From: Gammaproteobacteria bacterium
Lineage (GTDB): Bacteria; Pseudomonadota; Gammaproteobacteria; SZUA-140
Assembly: GCA_026994735.1 (NCBI GenBank)
Contig: JALWQD010000081.1
Coordinates: 1-8,141, forward strand
Reading direction: 5' to 3'
DNA: 8,141 nt
Within the stretch, counting starts at the first letter, position 1, and the number at the start of each line of letters is the position of its first letter. Made by a program: the position numbers and the translations under genes. The notes under the pieces were generated by a model. The model was not told the DNA's origin, searched no databases, and saw only the letters and a list, made by a program, of their open reading frames with translations. Shown here piece by piece: positions 1 to 5,923 of this stretch.

Positions 1-225
1 GTCCTGCCGGCATATAGATTATCCGGTCCGCTATTAGACCACAGCTTGATAACTCCATGATAGTTAATGGCAAAGACCCTGGGTTTTTAGGGGCGCTTTG
101 TCGCCATAATGGATATCGGCTGGGCGCCGGCATGCTACACTTGGCAATATCTTTTGAGCTGCCGGAGCAAGTCCGGATATTTGATCGAATTGGCCCAAGG
201 GCCACAGAAAAATGAGGATGGCGTG
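1..225 (+). promoter_or_regulatory. thiC upstream leader without a visible TPP riboswitch
   Basis: This non-coding stretch precedes thiC. I looked for the conserved TPP (THI-box) elements, a CTGAGA motif followed by a GCGTAGGGA-like segment, and found neither. What is visible is an imperfect hairpin at 71-100 (CAAAG/CTTTG outer stem, CCCT/AGGG inner stem, loop GGGTTTTT), a 5-bp hairpin CCGGA-GCAAG-TCCGG at 162-176, and a small hairpin at 191-204 (TGGCC/GGCCA) just before the ribosome-binding site. No clear sigma-70 promoter stands out. CATAAT at 105-110 resembles a -10 box but lacks a good -35 partner. The regulatory role is inferred from position only. Confidence 0.4.
214..218 (+). promoter_or_regulatory. 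Ribosome-binding site that fixes the thiC start
   Basis: GAGGA lies 7 nt before the ATG at 226. It supports that start over the in-frame ATG at 109, which would add 39 residues unlike ThiC. Confidence 0.7.
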
Positions 226-2106
226 ATGAATGCAATACCCGAAGATCTCTTGAAGGCGACGGCACAGGTGGACAGCGAATTGAGGCAACCCTTTGCGGGT
301 TCACATAAAGTCTATGTGCAAGGTAGCCGGGCAGATTTGCGGGTTCCCATGCGTGAGATCAGCCTCAGTCAGACACGGACAGCAACGGGGCTGGAAGATA
401 ATGCGGCGATCACCGTCTATGATACCTCCGGCCCTTATACTGATCCTGAGGCAGAGATTGATCTGCGGCAAGGACTGCCCGCGCTGCGTGCTGCCTGGAT
501 TGATGGCCGTGCGGACAGTGAACAATTGACTGACTGGTCATCGGAATATGGTCGCCAGCGTGTTAATGATCCGGCGTTGGCTGCTTTGCGTTATGAGAAT
601 TTGCGTTTGCCGCGGCGTGCCTTGAGCGGCAGGAATATTAGCCAGATGCACTATGCCCGTCAGGGAATTGTGACGCCAGAAATGGAATATGTGGCTATCC
701 GCGAAAATATGCGGCGACAAGAGAATATTGATGCAAGCCTGATGGTACAGCATGCGGGCCAATCTTGGGGGGCAGCAATTCCAGAGGAAATTACGGCTGA
801 ATTTGTGCGTCAGGAGATTGCTCTTGGGCGGGCAATTATCCCGGCTAATATCAATCATCCCGAGGTTGAGCCGATGATTATCGGCCGTAACTTTCTGGTC
901 AAGATTAATGCCAATATTGGTAATTCTGCGGTGACTTCATCGATAGGTGACGAGGTCGATAAGATGGTCTGGGGTATCCGCTGGGGGGGGGATACTGTCA
1001 TGGATCTGTCGACCGGCAAGAATATTCATGAGACCCGTGAATGGATTATACGTAACTCACCCGTACCGATTGGCACGGTACCCATCTATCAGGCGCTGGA
1101 AAAGGTCGATGGCAAGGCTGAGGATCTGAGCTGGGAGATTTTTCGCGATACCTTGATCGAGCAGGCCGAGCAGGGTGTGGATTATTTCACCATCCATGCT
1201 GGTGTACGTTTGGCTCATATCCCTTTGACGGCAAAACGGGTGACGGGGATCGTCTCGCGCGGTGGCTCAATCCTGGCCAAATGGTGTTTGGCTCACCATA
1301 AAGAGAATTTTCTTTACACCCATTTCGAGGATATTTGTGAAATCATGAAGGCCTATGATGTTTCCTTCTCGCTCGGTGATGGCTTGCGCCCAGGGTCAGT
1401 GGCCGATGCCAATGACGCGGCTCAGTTTGGCGAGCTGGATACACTGGGAGAATTGACAAAGATCGCCTGGAAACATGATGTGCAGACGATGATCGAAGGG
1501 CCGGGTCATGTGCCGATGCATATGATCAAGGAAAACATGGAGCGTCAACTGGAGGTTTGTGGTGAAGCACCTTTCTATACGCTGGGGCCTTTGACGACCG
1601 ATATCGCACCGGGTTATGACCATATCACCTCGGGTATCGGTGCAGCGATGATTGGCTGGTACGGGACAGCAATGCTTTGTTACGTGACACCGAAGGAACA
1701 CCTTGGTTTGCCTGGCCGTGAAGATGTTCGTGAGGGCATCATTACCTATAAAATTGCTGCTCATGCGGCCGATCTTGCCAAGGGGCATCCGGCCGCCCAG
1801 GTACGTGATAATGCCGTTTCCAAGGCCCGTTTTGAATTTCGCTGGGAAGACCAGTTTAATCTCGGCCTTGACCCTGATAAAGCGCGTGAATTTCATGATG
1901 AAACAATGCCCAAGGAAGGTCATAAGGTAGCGCATTTTTGTTCGATGTGCGGCCCCAATTTTTGTTCGATGAAGATTACCCAGGATGTGCGTGATTATGC
2001 TGCCAGCAATGGGATTGGCGATATTGCCATTGCCGTTGAGAAAGGTATGGCCGAAAAAGCGCAGGAGTTTTCTGCTCAGGGGGCAGAGGTCTATAGCGAG
2101 GTCTGA
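226..2106 (+). CDS. thiC: Phosphomethylpyrimidine synthase ThiC
   Basis: ThiC is a cytoplasmic radical-SAM enzyme that rearranges 5-aminoimidazole ribotide into HMP-phosphate, the pyrimidine precursor of thiamine. The product is 626 aa, close to the roughly 630 aa usual for proteobacterial ThiC. Residues 1-50 form the ThiC-associated N-terminal region (VYVQGSRADLRVPMREISL is typical). Conserved core blocks follow: RQGIVTPEMEYVAIREN, DTVMDLSTGKNIHETREW, PVPIGTVPIYQALEKV, EGPGHVPMHM and LGPLTTDIAPGYDHITSGIG. The C-terminal CX2CX4C cluster motif that binds the 4Fe-4S centre is intact (CSMCGPNFC, Cys572, 575, 580). The start at 226 is chosen because of the GAGGA site 7 nt upstream and the match to family length. 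A run of nine G at 983-991 encodes Trp253-Gly-Gly-Asp, where relatives usually have WGAD. A response regulator follows 31 nt downstream on the same strand and may share the transcript. The identification is very secure. Confidence 0.98.
   Translation: MNAIPEDLLKATAQVDSELRQPFAGSHKVYVQGSRADLRVPMREISLSQTRTATGLEDNAAITVYDTSGPYTDPEAEIDLRQGLPALRAAWIDGRADSEQLTDWSSEYGRQRVNDPALAALRYENLRLPRRALSGRNISQMHYARQGIVTPEMEYVAIRENMRRQENIDASLMVQHAGQSWGAAIPEEITAEFVRQEIALGRAIIPANINHPEVEPMIIGRNFLVKINANIGNSAVTSSIGDEVDKMVWGIRWGGDTVMDLSTGKNIHETREWIIRNSPVPIGTVPIYQALEKVDGKAEDLSWEIFRDTLIEQAEQGVDYFTIHAGVRLAHIPLTAKRVTGIVSRGGSILAKWCLAHHKENFLYTHFEDICEIMKAYDVSFSLGDGLRPGSVADANDAAQFGELDTLGELTKIAWKHDVQTMIEGPGHVPMHMIKENMERQLEVCGEAPFYTLGPLTTDIAPGYDHITSGIGAAMIGWYGTAMLCYVTPKEHLGLPGREDVREGIITYKIAAHAADLAKGHPAAQVRDNAVSKARFEFRWEDQFNLGLDPDKAREFHDETMPKEGHKVAHFCSMCGPNFCSMKITQDVRDYAASNGIGDIAIAVEKGMAEKAQEFSAQGAEVYSEV
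983..991 (+). repeat. G9 homopolymer inside thiC
   Basis: Nine consecutive G encode the end of Trp253, Gly254, Gly255 and the first base of Asp256 of ThiC. Loss of one G would bring a stop at 1127-1129. Gain of one would bring a stop at 1029-1031. Either change removes the catalytic core and the cluster cysteines. Confidence 0.9.
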
Positions 2107-2137
2107 AGAACATTCAGCGATCATTGTTGACAGGCAG

Positions 2138-2773
2138 ATGAAGGTTCTCTTGCTGGATGATCATCCGCTCTTTCGCAAGGGGATTGCTGATCTCCTTCTT
2201 GATGGCGGGATCGTTTCCGGGATTGTTGAATCGGAGCGGGCAGATGAGGCTATTGCGTTGTTGAGTCGTCAGACGGAGATCGAGGGCATTTTCCTTGATC
2301 TGCAATTGCCGGATATGGATGGTCTGGCTTTTCTCTCGCAGTTGCGGCAATGTCATATTCCTCTGCCGGTGTTGGTTCTCTCTGCCAATACCGAGGCCTC
2401 GACGGTTGACTATGCCTTGCGTGCCGGAGCTAATGCTTATCTGGCCAAGTCGGCGTTGGCCGATGAAATTATCGAGGCTTGGGAGGTAGTGCAGCGCGGT
2501 GGCAGCTTTATTGGGCATTGTCTGCGTCAGGCAGTCGAAAATTATCGTCTGGGTCTGACGGATGGTGGGCGCCCGCTTATACACCTGACTCATCGTCAAC
2601 GGCAGGTTTTACAGTGTCTGGGAGAGGGACTCAGTAACCAGAAAATTGCGGCAACCCTGAAAATTAGCGAGAGTACCGTCAAGGGGCATGTATCGACCCT
2701 GTTTTCGATCTTTGCCGTTGATAACCGGACACAATGTGTTCAGGCTGCCAAGCAGCACCACCTGTTGGTCTGA
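2138..2773 (+). CDS. NarL/LuxR-family response regulator
   Basis: This is a 211-aa two-component response regulator, expected to bind DNA when phosphorylated. The N-terminal receiver domain (about 1-120) has the acidic pair Asp7-Asp8, the phospho-acceptor Asp54 in FLDLQLPDMDG, the switch residue Ser83 in LSANTE, and Lys104 in YLAKSA. The C-terminal LuxR-type helix-turn-helix (about 148-211) carries LTHRQRQVLQCLGEGLSNQK and the recognition-helix segment ISESTVKGHV. The ATG at 2138 begins exactly at the receiver's first beta strand; its ribosome site is weak (AGG only 3 nt upstream). Longer in-frame starts would overlap thiC and add non-homologous residues. The gene follows thiC by 31 nt and may be read from the same transcript, which would be an unusual pairing. 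The convergent hybrid kinase next door is the likely partner. Its target genes cannot be read from sequence. Confidence 0.93.
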   Translation: MKVLLLDDHPLFRKGIADLLLDGGIVSGIVESERADEAIALLSRQTEIEGIFLDLQLPDMDGLAFLSQLRQCHIPLPVLVLSANTEASTVDYALRAGANAYLAKSALADEIIEAWEVVQRGGSFIGHCLRQAVENYRLGLTDGGRPLIHLTHRQRQVLQCLGEGLSNQKIAATLKISESTVKGHVSTLFSIFAVDNRTQCVQAAKQHHLLV

Positions 2774-2961
2774 GCATGTTATTGAGGCACCTCGGGTCAA
2801 TGCATAAACTTGTTTCTTGCGGCGAAAGAGGCCAGAGCCGGATGGTGTAGTTTCGTCATAGCCGATGATTACCTGTGTGCTCCGTACGAATGTTTTGGCG
2901 ACAAGCAACTTCGTCGGCAATCAACCCGGTTTCCTGGCCCTGGCCGAATGAGCCGTTTTGA

Positions 2962-4650
2962 TTATGGCATCGAGGTTAAGGCAGCAACCGCTTTTTTCAG
3001 TTGCGCAGCCCGAATCGGTTTGCGGAGGACATAATATCCCTCTTTTTTTAGTTGGCTATGCAAGGCTGGATTGGTGTCGCCAGTAATTAACATCGCCGGG
3101 AGCATCGGGTCGAGTTGCTTGCGGATAATGTCGATTGCTTCACTGCCGGTCTGTTGATTGCGCAGCCGGTAGTCACAGATCAGCAGGTCGACCGGCCGTG
3201 TTTTTTGAGCAATTGCCTGCAAAGCTTGTTGACAGGAGTCGCCACGGCTGACCAGACAACCCCATGTGTTGAGTAATTCACTCATCCCCTGGAGGATATC
3301 TTTATTGTCATCGATGATAAGCAGGTGTAAGCCCTCCAGGGCCTTGTCGCTTGAGGGGGCCTCGCGGTGTTGTATTTGATCGCTTTGACCCAGTGGCAGA
3401 GTCAGCGAAAAGGCCGATCCTTTGCCGACGCTTGAGGTGATATGGATTTTAATTGCGAGAAGCTGGCAGGTTTTCTTTACCATGGCCAAACCCAGACCGA
3501 GTCCTTGGGAGGCATCTCTTTCGGGATTGCCGAGTTGTTGATAGGCAGAAAAAATGCGTTCCTGGTCTGCAGGGGCAATGCCGCAACCACTGTCTTTAAT
3601 GGTCAGCTGAATGTGTTTTCCCTGTTGCCTGCTGCTGACCTGTACGGATCCTTTGTCGGTATATTTAAGTGCATTACTGAGCAGGTTGCCCAGTACGCCA
3701 AAGAGCAGAACCCTGTCGCTGAGTACAATCAGCGGGCTGTCTGCCAAAGTCAGTTGCAGGCCTTTTTTCTTCGCCAGTGGTGAAAAGTTGTTGCCTAGTT
3801 CATCAAGCAGGGATTGCAGTCTGAAATGACTCAATACCGGTTTGATGCTGCCACTATCAAGACGAGATATCTCCAGCAGAGCATCAAACATTCCTGCGAG
3901 TGAGTCATGGGCCATCTGGATATGATGCAGTGTTTGACGCTGGCGCTGTTCTTTCGTCTGGTTTTCCAGGCTGGCAAGAAAAAGGCCCATGGCATGTAAG
4001 GGCTGGCGTAAATCATGACTGACTGCGGCAAGAAATTCGGATTTTGTCTGATTGGCTTGCTCAGCCATGTTGCGTGCCGCCGAAACCTCTTCAAGGAGTT
4101 CGCGATTATAAAGATCAGCAGTGATTGATTCCGTGATTGTGCGGTCAAGTCGGCGACTGAAGAAAATGTTGATGGTAAGCAGGATGAAGGCCATGAGGGC
4201 AATACCATTTGAAAACAGGCCATCGAGTGTCAGCAAGCGCAAGATGGTGGGTAACAAGATAGCGCTGATGAAGGCAATGAAAGCGGGGCTATAACTTGAC
4301 AGTGCCGGTAGGGAGCCGACGCTGATAGCGGTCAGTACGAGCAGCAGAAGCAATGTGGTTTCGGAAGCGCTGGAGTCGAAAAAAAGCCAGCTGGCACTGC
4401 CCCAGATCAGGCCGCCGATCACCGCTGACAGGACATAGCTTCCGGCCCATTGTCGTAAGGCTTGGTGGCCTGCATGCAGGCATTGCTGAAAACGCCGTTT
4501 CATTTGCAGGCGATAGGCAAATAACAGGAGGTTGCTGGCTAGCCAGAGGCTGATTGCCACATGGGAAAAATAAGGCCAAAGCAAAAGGGCGCAGATGAAG
4601 TGGACGAGAAGATTCCCGCCCCAGATCAGAGGCCATTGTTTGACAAGCAT
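2962..4650 (-). CDS. Membrane-bound hybrid sensor histidine kinase with C-terminal receiver
   Basis: This is an inner-membrane sensor kinase that should autophosphorylate on histidine and pass phosphate on, probably to the adjacent response regulator. From the ATG at 4650 it has 562 aa. Residues 8-165 hold about six hydrophobic helices with no large periplasmic domain. A linker (165-205) leads to the HisKA domain with His212 in SHDLRQPLHA. The HATPase follows with the N box (GNLLSNALKY, Asn326), G1 (DSGCGIAP), F region (ERIFSAYQQLG) and G2 (GLGLGLAM). A receiver domain (about 441-560) has Asp447-Asp448, phospho-acceptor Asp493 (LLICDYRL) and Lys544 (LRKP). No Hpt domain is present, so phosphotransfer may go directly from His212 to the separate regulator, with the attached receiver acting as a modulator; this is inference. 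The ATG at 4650 has no Shine-Dalgarno. The frame is open to a possible ATT start at 4701 behind a strong GAGGAG, which would give 579 aa. The sensed signal is unknown. Confidence 0.92.
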   Translation of the reverse strand: MLVKQWPLIWGGNLLVHFICALLLWPYFSHVAISLWLASNLLLFAYRLQMKRRFQQCLHAGHQALRQWAGSYVLSAVIGGLIWGSASWLFFDSSASETTLLLLLVLTAISVGSLPALSSYSPAFIAFISAILLPTILRLLTLDGLFSNGIALMAFILLTINIFFSRRLDRTITESITADLYNRELLEEVSAARNMAEQANQTKSEFLAAVSHDLRQPLHAMGLFLASLENQTKEQRQRQTLHHIQMAHDSLAGMFDALLEISRLDSGSIKPVLSHFRLQSLLDELGNNFSPLAKKKGLQLTLADSPLIVLSDRVLLFGVLGNLLSNALKYTDKGSVQVSSRQQGKHIQLTIKDSGCGIAPADQERIFSAYQQLGNPERDASQGLGLGLAMVKKTCQLLAIKIHITSSVGKGSAFSLTLPLGQSDQIQHREAPSSDKALEGLHLLIIDDNKDILQGMSELLNTWGCLVSRGDSCQQALQAIAQKTRPVDLLICDYRLRNQQTGSEAIDIIRKQLDPMLPAMLITGDTNPALHSQLKKEGYYVLRKPIRAAQLKKAVAALTSMP

Positions 4651-4710
4651 GCGTAAACGGGCAGCAAAAATCTGTGCGGACAGGCGAGAATGCTTGTTAA
4701 TCGCTTTTTT

Positions 4711-4716
4711 CTCCTC
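4711..4716 (-). promoter_or_regulatory. Strong ribosome-binding site upstream of the kinase
   Basis: GAGGAG on the minus strand lies 9 nt before an in-frame ATT codon (4701-4699) and 60 nt before the first in-frame ATG (4650). Its position suggests that kinase translation begins at the ATT, or at some other codon upstream of the ATG. Confidence 0.5.
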
Positions 4717-4762
4717 ATCAGTGTGCTATCGAGTGAGTCGATAATCCCGTCTTGTTCATCCT

Positions 4763-4796
4763 CGGGCAGTACTTTCGTACTGCCCGCAATGCGGGC
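4763..4796. other. Two overlapping, mutually exclusive hairpins between divergent genes
   Basis: Hairpin 1 is a perfect 10-bp inverted repeat (CGGGCAGTAC, loop TTTC, GTACTGCCCG, 4763-4786). Hairpin 2 is a perfect 6-bp repeat (GCCCGC, loop AAT, GCGGGC, 4782-4796). They share bases 4782-4786, so only one can form at a time. They lie about 60-95 nt upstream of the possible kinase start at 4701 and about 100 nt upstream of the PEP-CTERM gene. They could sit in the kinase mRNA leader or act as a DNA operator. No T-run on either side marks a standard terminator. Confidence 0.6.
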
Positions 4797-4840
4797 TCTT
4801 CAGGTAAACTATTGTATGTGTTTGGAAGTGTTTTTGGCTA

Positions 4841-4871
4841 TTGCCGCAGTCGCTATGAGTAATCATATAGT
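4841..4871 (+). promoter_or_regulatory. Possible sigma-70 promoter of the PEP-CTERM gene
   Basis: TATAGT at 4866-4871 matches five of six -10 positions. The best -35 candidate, TTGCCG at 4841-4846, is 19 nt upstream, longer than ideal. If it is used, the leader before the ATG at 4895 would be under 20 nt. No sigma-54 GG-N10-GC signature is present, although that type controls PEP-CTERM genes in some bacteria. Confidence 0.25.
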
Positions 4872-4882
4872 TTTTAAGATCC

Positions 4883-4887
4883 GGGAG
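4883..4887 (+). promoter_or_regulatory. Ribosome-binding site of the PEP-CTERM gene
   Basis: GGGAG lies 7 nt before the ATG at 4895, and the signal peptide begins directly after that ATG. Confidence 0.65.
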
Positions 4888-4894
4888 ATAAATC

Positions 4895-5785
4895 ATGTTA
4901 CGAAAAAGATTATTGATCGTGCCCTTGCTGGCCGTGTTAGTGGCCTGGTCGACGAGCGTATCGGCCTTGTCGATCGAGTTGGCACTGGTTATGGATGGTT
5001 CCGGCAGTATTAGTGCCACTGATTGGCAAAAGCAGATACAGGGCTATCGAAATGCTTTTTCGACGGGAACGTTCTATGACAATTTTGTTGCTCCGAGCCC
5101 GTTTGATACCTTGTATGTCAGCGCCTATACCTTCAGTGGCCTGGTGACACAGTCGATTGCCTGGACGGCGATCACCAATAATAGCCAGGCGACCGCTTTT
5201 GGCGATAATTTTCTAACGATTGTACAACCGCGTAATTATACCAATACTGAAGGTGCGCTGAGAGCGGCGACGGATGGCTTGCTGAATAATGGTATCAACG
5301 GCGACAAGCTGGTTATCGACATCTCCACCGATGGCCAGCCGACGGCCTGTGCCGGTTATGTCGACCCTTCGCAGCGGGGCTGTGGTAGCGCCTCCTCCGG
5401 CACAACAATTGCGACAGTTGCCAAAAGTCGGGCGCTTGCGGCGGCAACGGATGCACGTAACAGCGGTATCTTTGTCAATGCTCTGGGGGTTGGCGGCTTT
5501 GTTCAGCCGAGTTTTCTCAATGAGCTGGTTGCCGCCGGTACGGGGGTAGCTCAGGCGGGGTTTTATCTCCAGGCGGATACTTTTGATCAGTTTGCCAGTA
5601 CCCTGCAAACCAAGCTGGGACGCGAAGTCCGCGGTGTTCCTGAACCGCAGGTTTTATTGCTCATGGTGGGGGGGGTGATGGGTATTCTGGCGTTAGGCCG
5701 ACGCCGTCAGCAAGGTCAGCTGCTGCGGCCAAGCAATCTAATGAACAGCTGTCAGACAGACATAGCGGCAAACCGCAGCAGCTGA
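4895..5785 (+). CDS. Exported VWA/DUF1194-like protein with PEP-CTERM sorting signal
   Basis: This 296-aa protein is predicted to be exported and then handled by an exosortase. Residues 1-24 are a Sec signal peptide: a basic start (MLRKR), a hydrophobic core, and an SVSA cleavage end. The mature part resembles the VWA/DUF1194 fold. The MIDAS-like metal site is Asp34-Gly-Ser36-Gly-Ser38 (ALVMDGSGSIS), followed by a candidate Thr near 117 (NYTNTEG) and Asp146 in VIDISTDGQPT. Cys152 and Cys163 may form a disulphide. The C-terminus has the PEP-CTERM pattern: VPEP (248-251), a short hydrophobic helix (253-268) and Arg269-271. Such proteins are sorted to the outer surface or matrix; VWA domains commonly mediate adhesion or metal-dependent protein binding. 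Two oddities stand out. Twenty-five residues follow the arginine cluster, where relatives usually stop within a few. The helix is also encoded over a G8 tract. No exosortase or EPS gene is in the window. The ligand is unknown. Confidence 0.9.
   Translation: MLRKRLLIVPLLAVLVAWSTSVSALSIELALVMDGSGSISATDWQKQIQGYRNAFSTGTFYDNFVAPSPFDTLYVSAYTFSGLVTQSIAWTAITNNSQATAFGDNFLTIVQPRNYTNTEGALRAATDGLLNNGINGDKLVIDISTDGQPTACAGYVDPSQRGCGSASSGTTIATVAKSRALAAATDARNSGIFVNALGVGGFVQPSFLNELVAAGTGVAQAGFYLQADTFDQFASTLQTKLGREVRGVPEPQVLLLMVGGVMGILALGRRRQQGQLLRPSNLMNSCQTDIAANRSS
5668..5675 (+). repeat. G8 homopolymer in the PEP-CTERM anchor
   Basis: Eight consecutive G encode part of Val258-Gly-Gly-Val261 within the C-terminal hydrophobic helix. 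Loss of one G gives GTG GGG GGG TGA, ending the protein at residue 260, without most of the helix or the arginines. Gain of one G shifts into a polar frame that ends at 5797-5799. Confidence 0.9.
5716..5785. repeat. Perfect 13-bp inverted repeat bounding the tail of the PEP-CTERM ORF
   Basis: TCAGCTGCTGCGG (5716-5728) and its exact complement CCGCAGCAGCTGA (5773-5785) enclose 44 nt. The right arm ends on the last base of the stop codon. The enclosed part contains the palindrome ACAGCTGT (5745-5752) and CTGTC-A-GACAG (5749-5759). The segment encodes nearly all of the odd tail after the arginine cluster. It could be an mRNA 3' hairpin or a miniature inserted element. No clear target-site duplication flanks it. 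Confidence 0.7.
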
Positions 5786-5817
5786 GTTACTGCTCCTGAT
5801 TGCGCGTAAGGAAGGCG

Positions 5818-5857
5818 AGCACTGTCCGCGCCGAGATGTGCTGGCGCGGACAGTGCT
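5818..5857. terminator. Perfect 15-bp hairpin between convergent genes, possible bidirectional terminator
   Basis: AGCACTGTCCGCGCC (5818-5832) pairs fully with GGCGCGGACAGTGCT (5843-5857) across a 10-nt loop. It lies 33 nt past the PEP-CTERM stop codon and 67 nt past the pyk stop codon, the expected place for a shared terminator. Neither strand shows a T-run after the stem, so it is not a textbook intrinsic terminator. It may instead block or stabilise 3' ends, or support Rho-dependent ending. Confidence 0.5.
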
Positions 5858-5923
5858 GCGGCGACAGAAAAGCATGAGCGGAACGGCCCGACGGCGGTTA
5901 TTTATCCGCAGGGTTTATTGGCT

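Noticed and set aside
1..60. Edge fragments: a 19-codon plus-strand tail ending in TGA at 58-60, and a minus-strand ATG at 57 open to the edge
   Set aside because: Both are too short to identify, and neither has a convincing ribosome site or recognisable residues.
109..225. N-terminal extension of ThiC from the ATG at 109
   Set aside because: The added 39 residues do not look like ThiC, and the ATG at 226 has a good ribosome site and gives normal length.
1396..2124. Long open frame on the minus strand opposite thiC (242 codons)
   Set aside because: It lies antisense to a secure ThiC CDS, its translation has no recognisable domain, and the opposite frame explains the openness.
2609..3034. 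Small ORFs across the regulator/kinase gap (minus 2609-2920, plus 2810-3034)
   Set aside because: Both overlap secure genes for much of their length, lack ribosome sites and resemble nothing known; the gap appears non-coding.
4626..4718. 30-codon minus-strand ORF starting at the ATG at 4718
   Set aside because: The GAGGAG overlaps its own start, so it has no ribosome site, and most of it overlaps the kinase in another frame.
4820..4845. Sigma-54 promoter upstream of the PEP-CTERM gene (TTGGAAGTGTTTTTGGC)
   Set aside because: The GG to GC spacing is 11 rather than the required 10, and the -24 and -12 elements match poorly.
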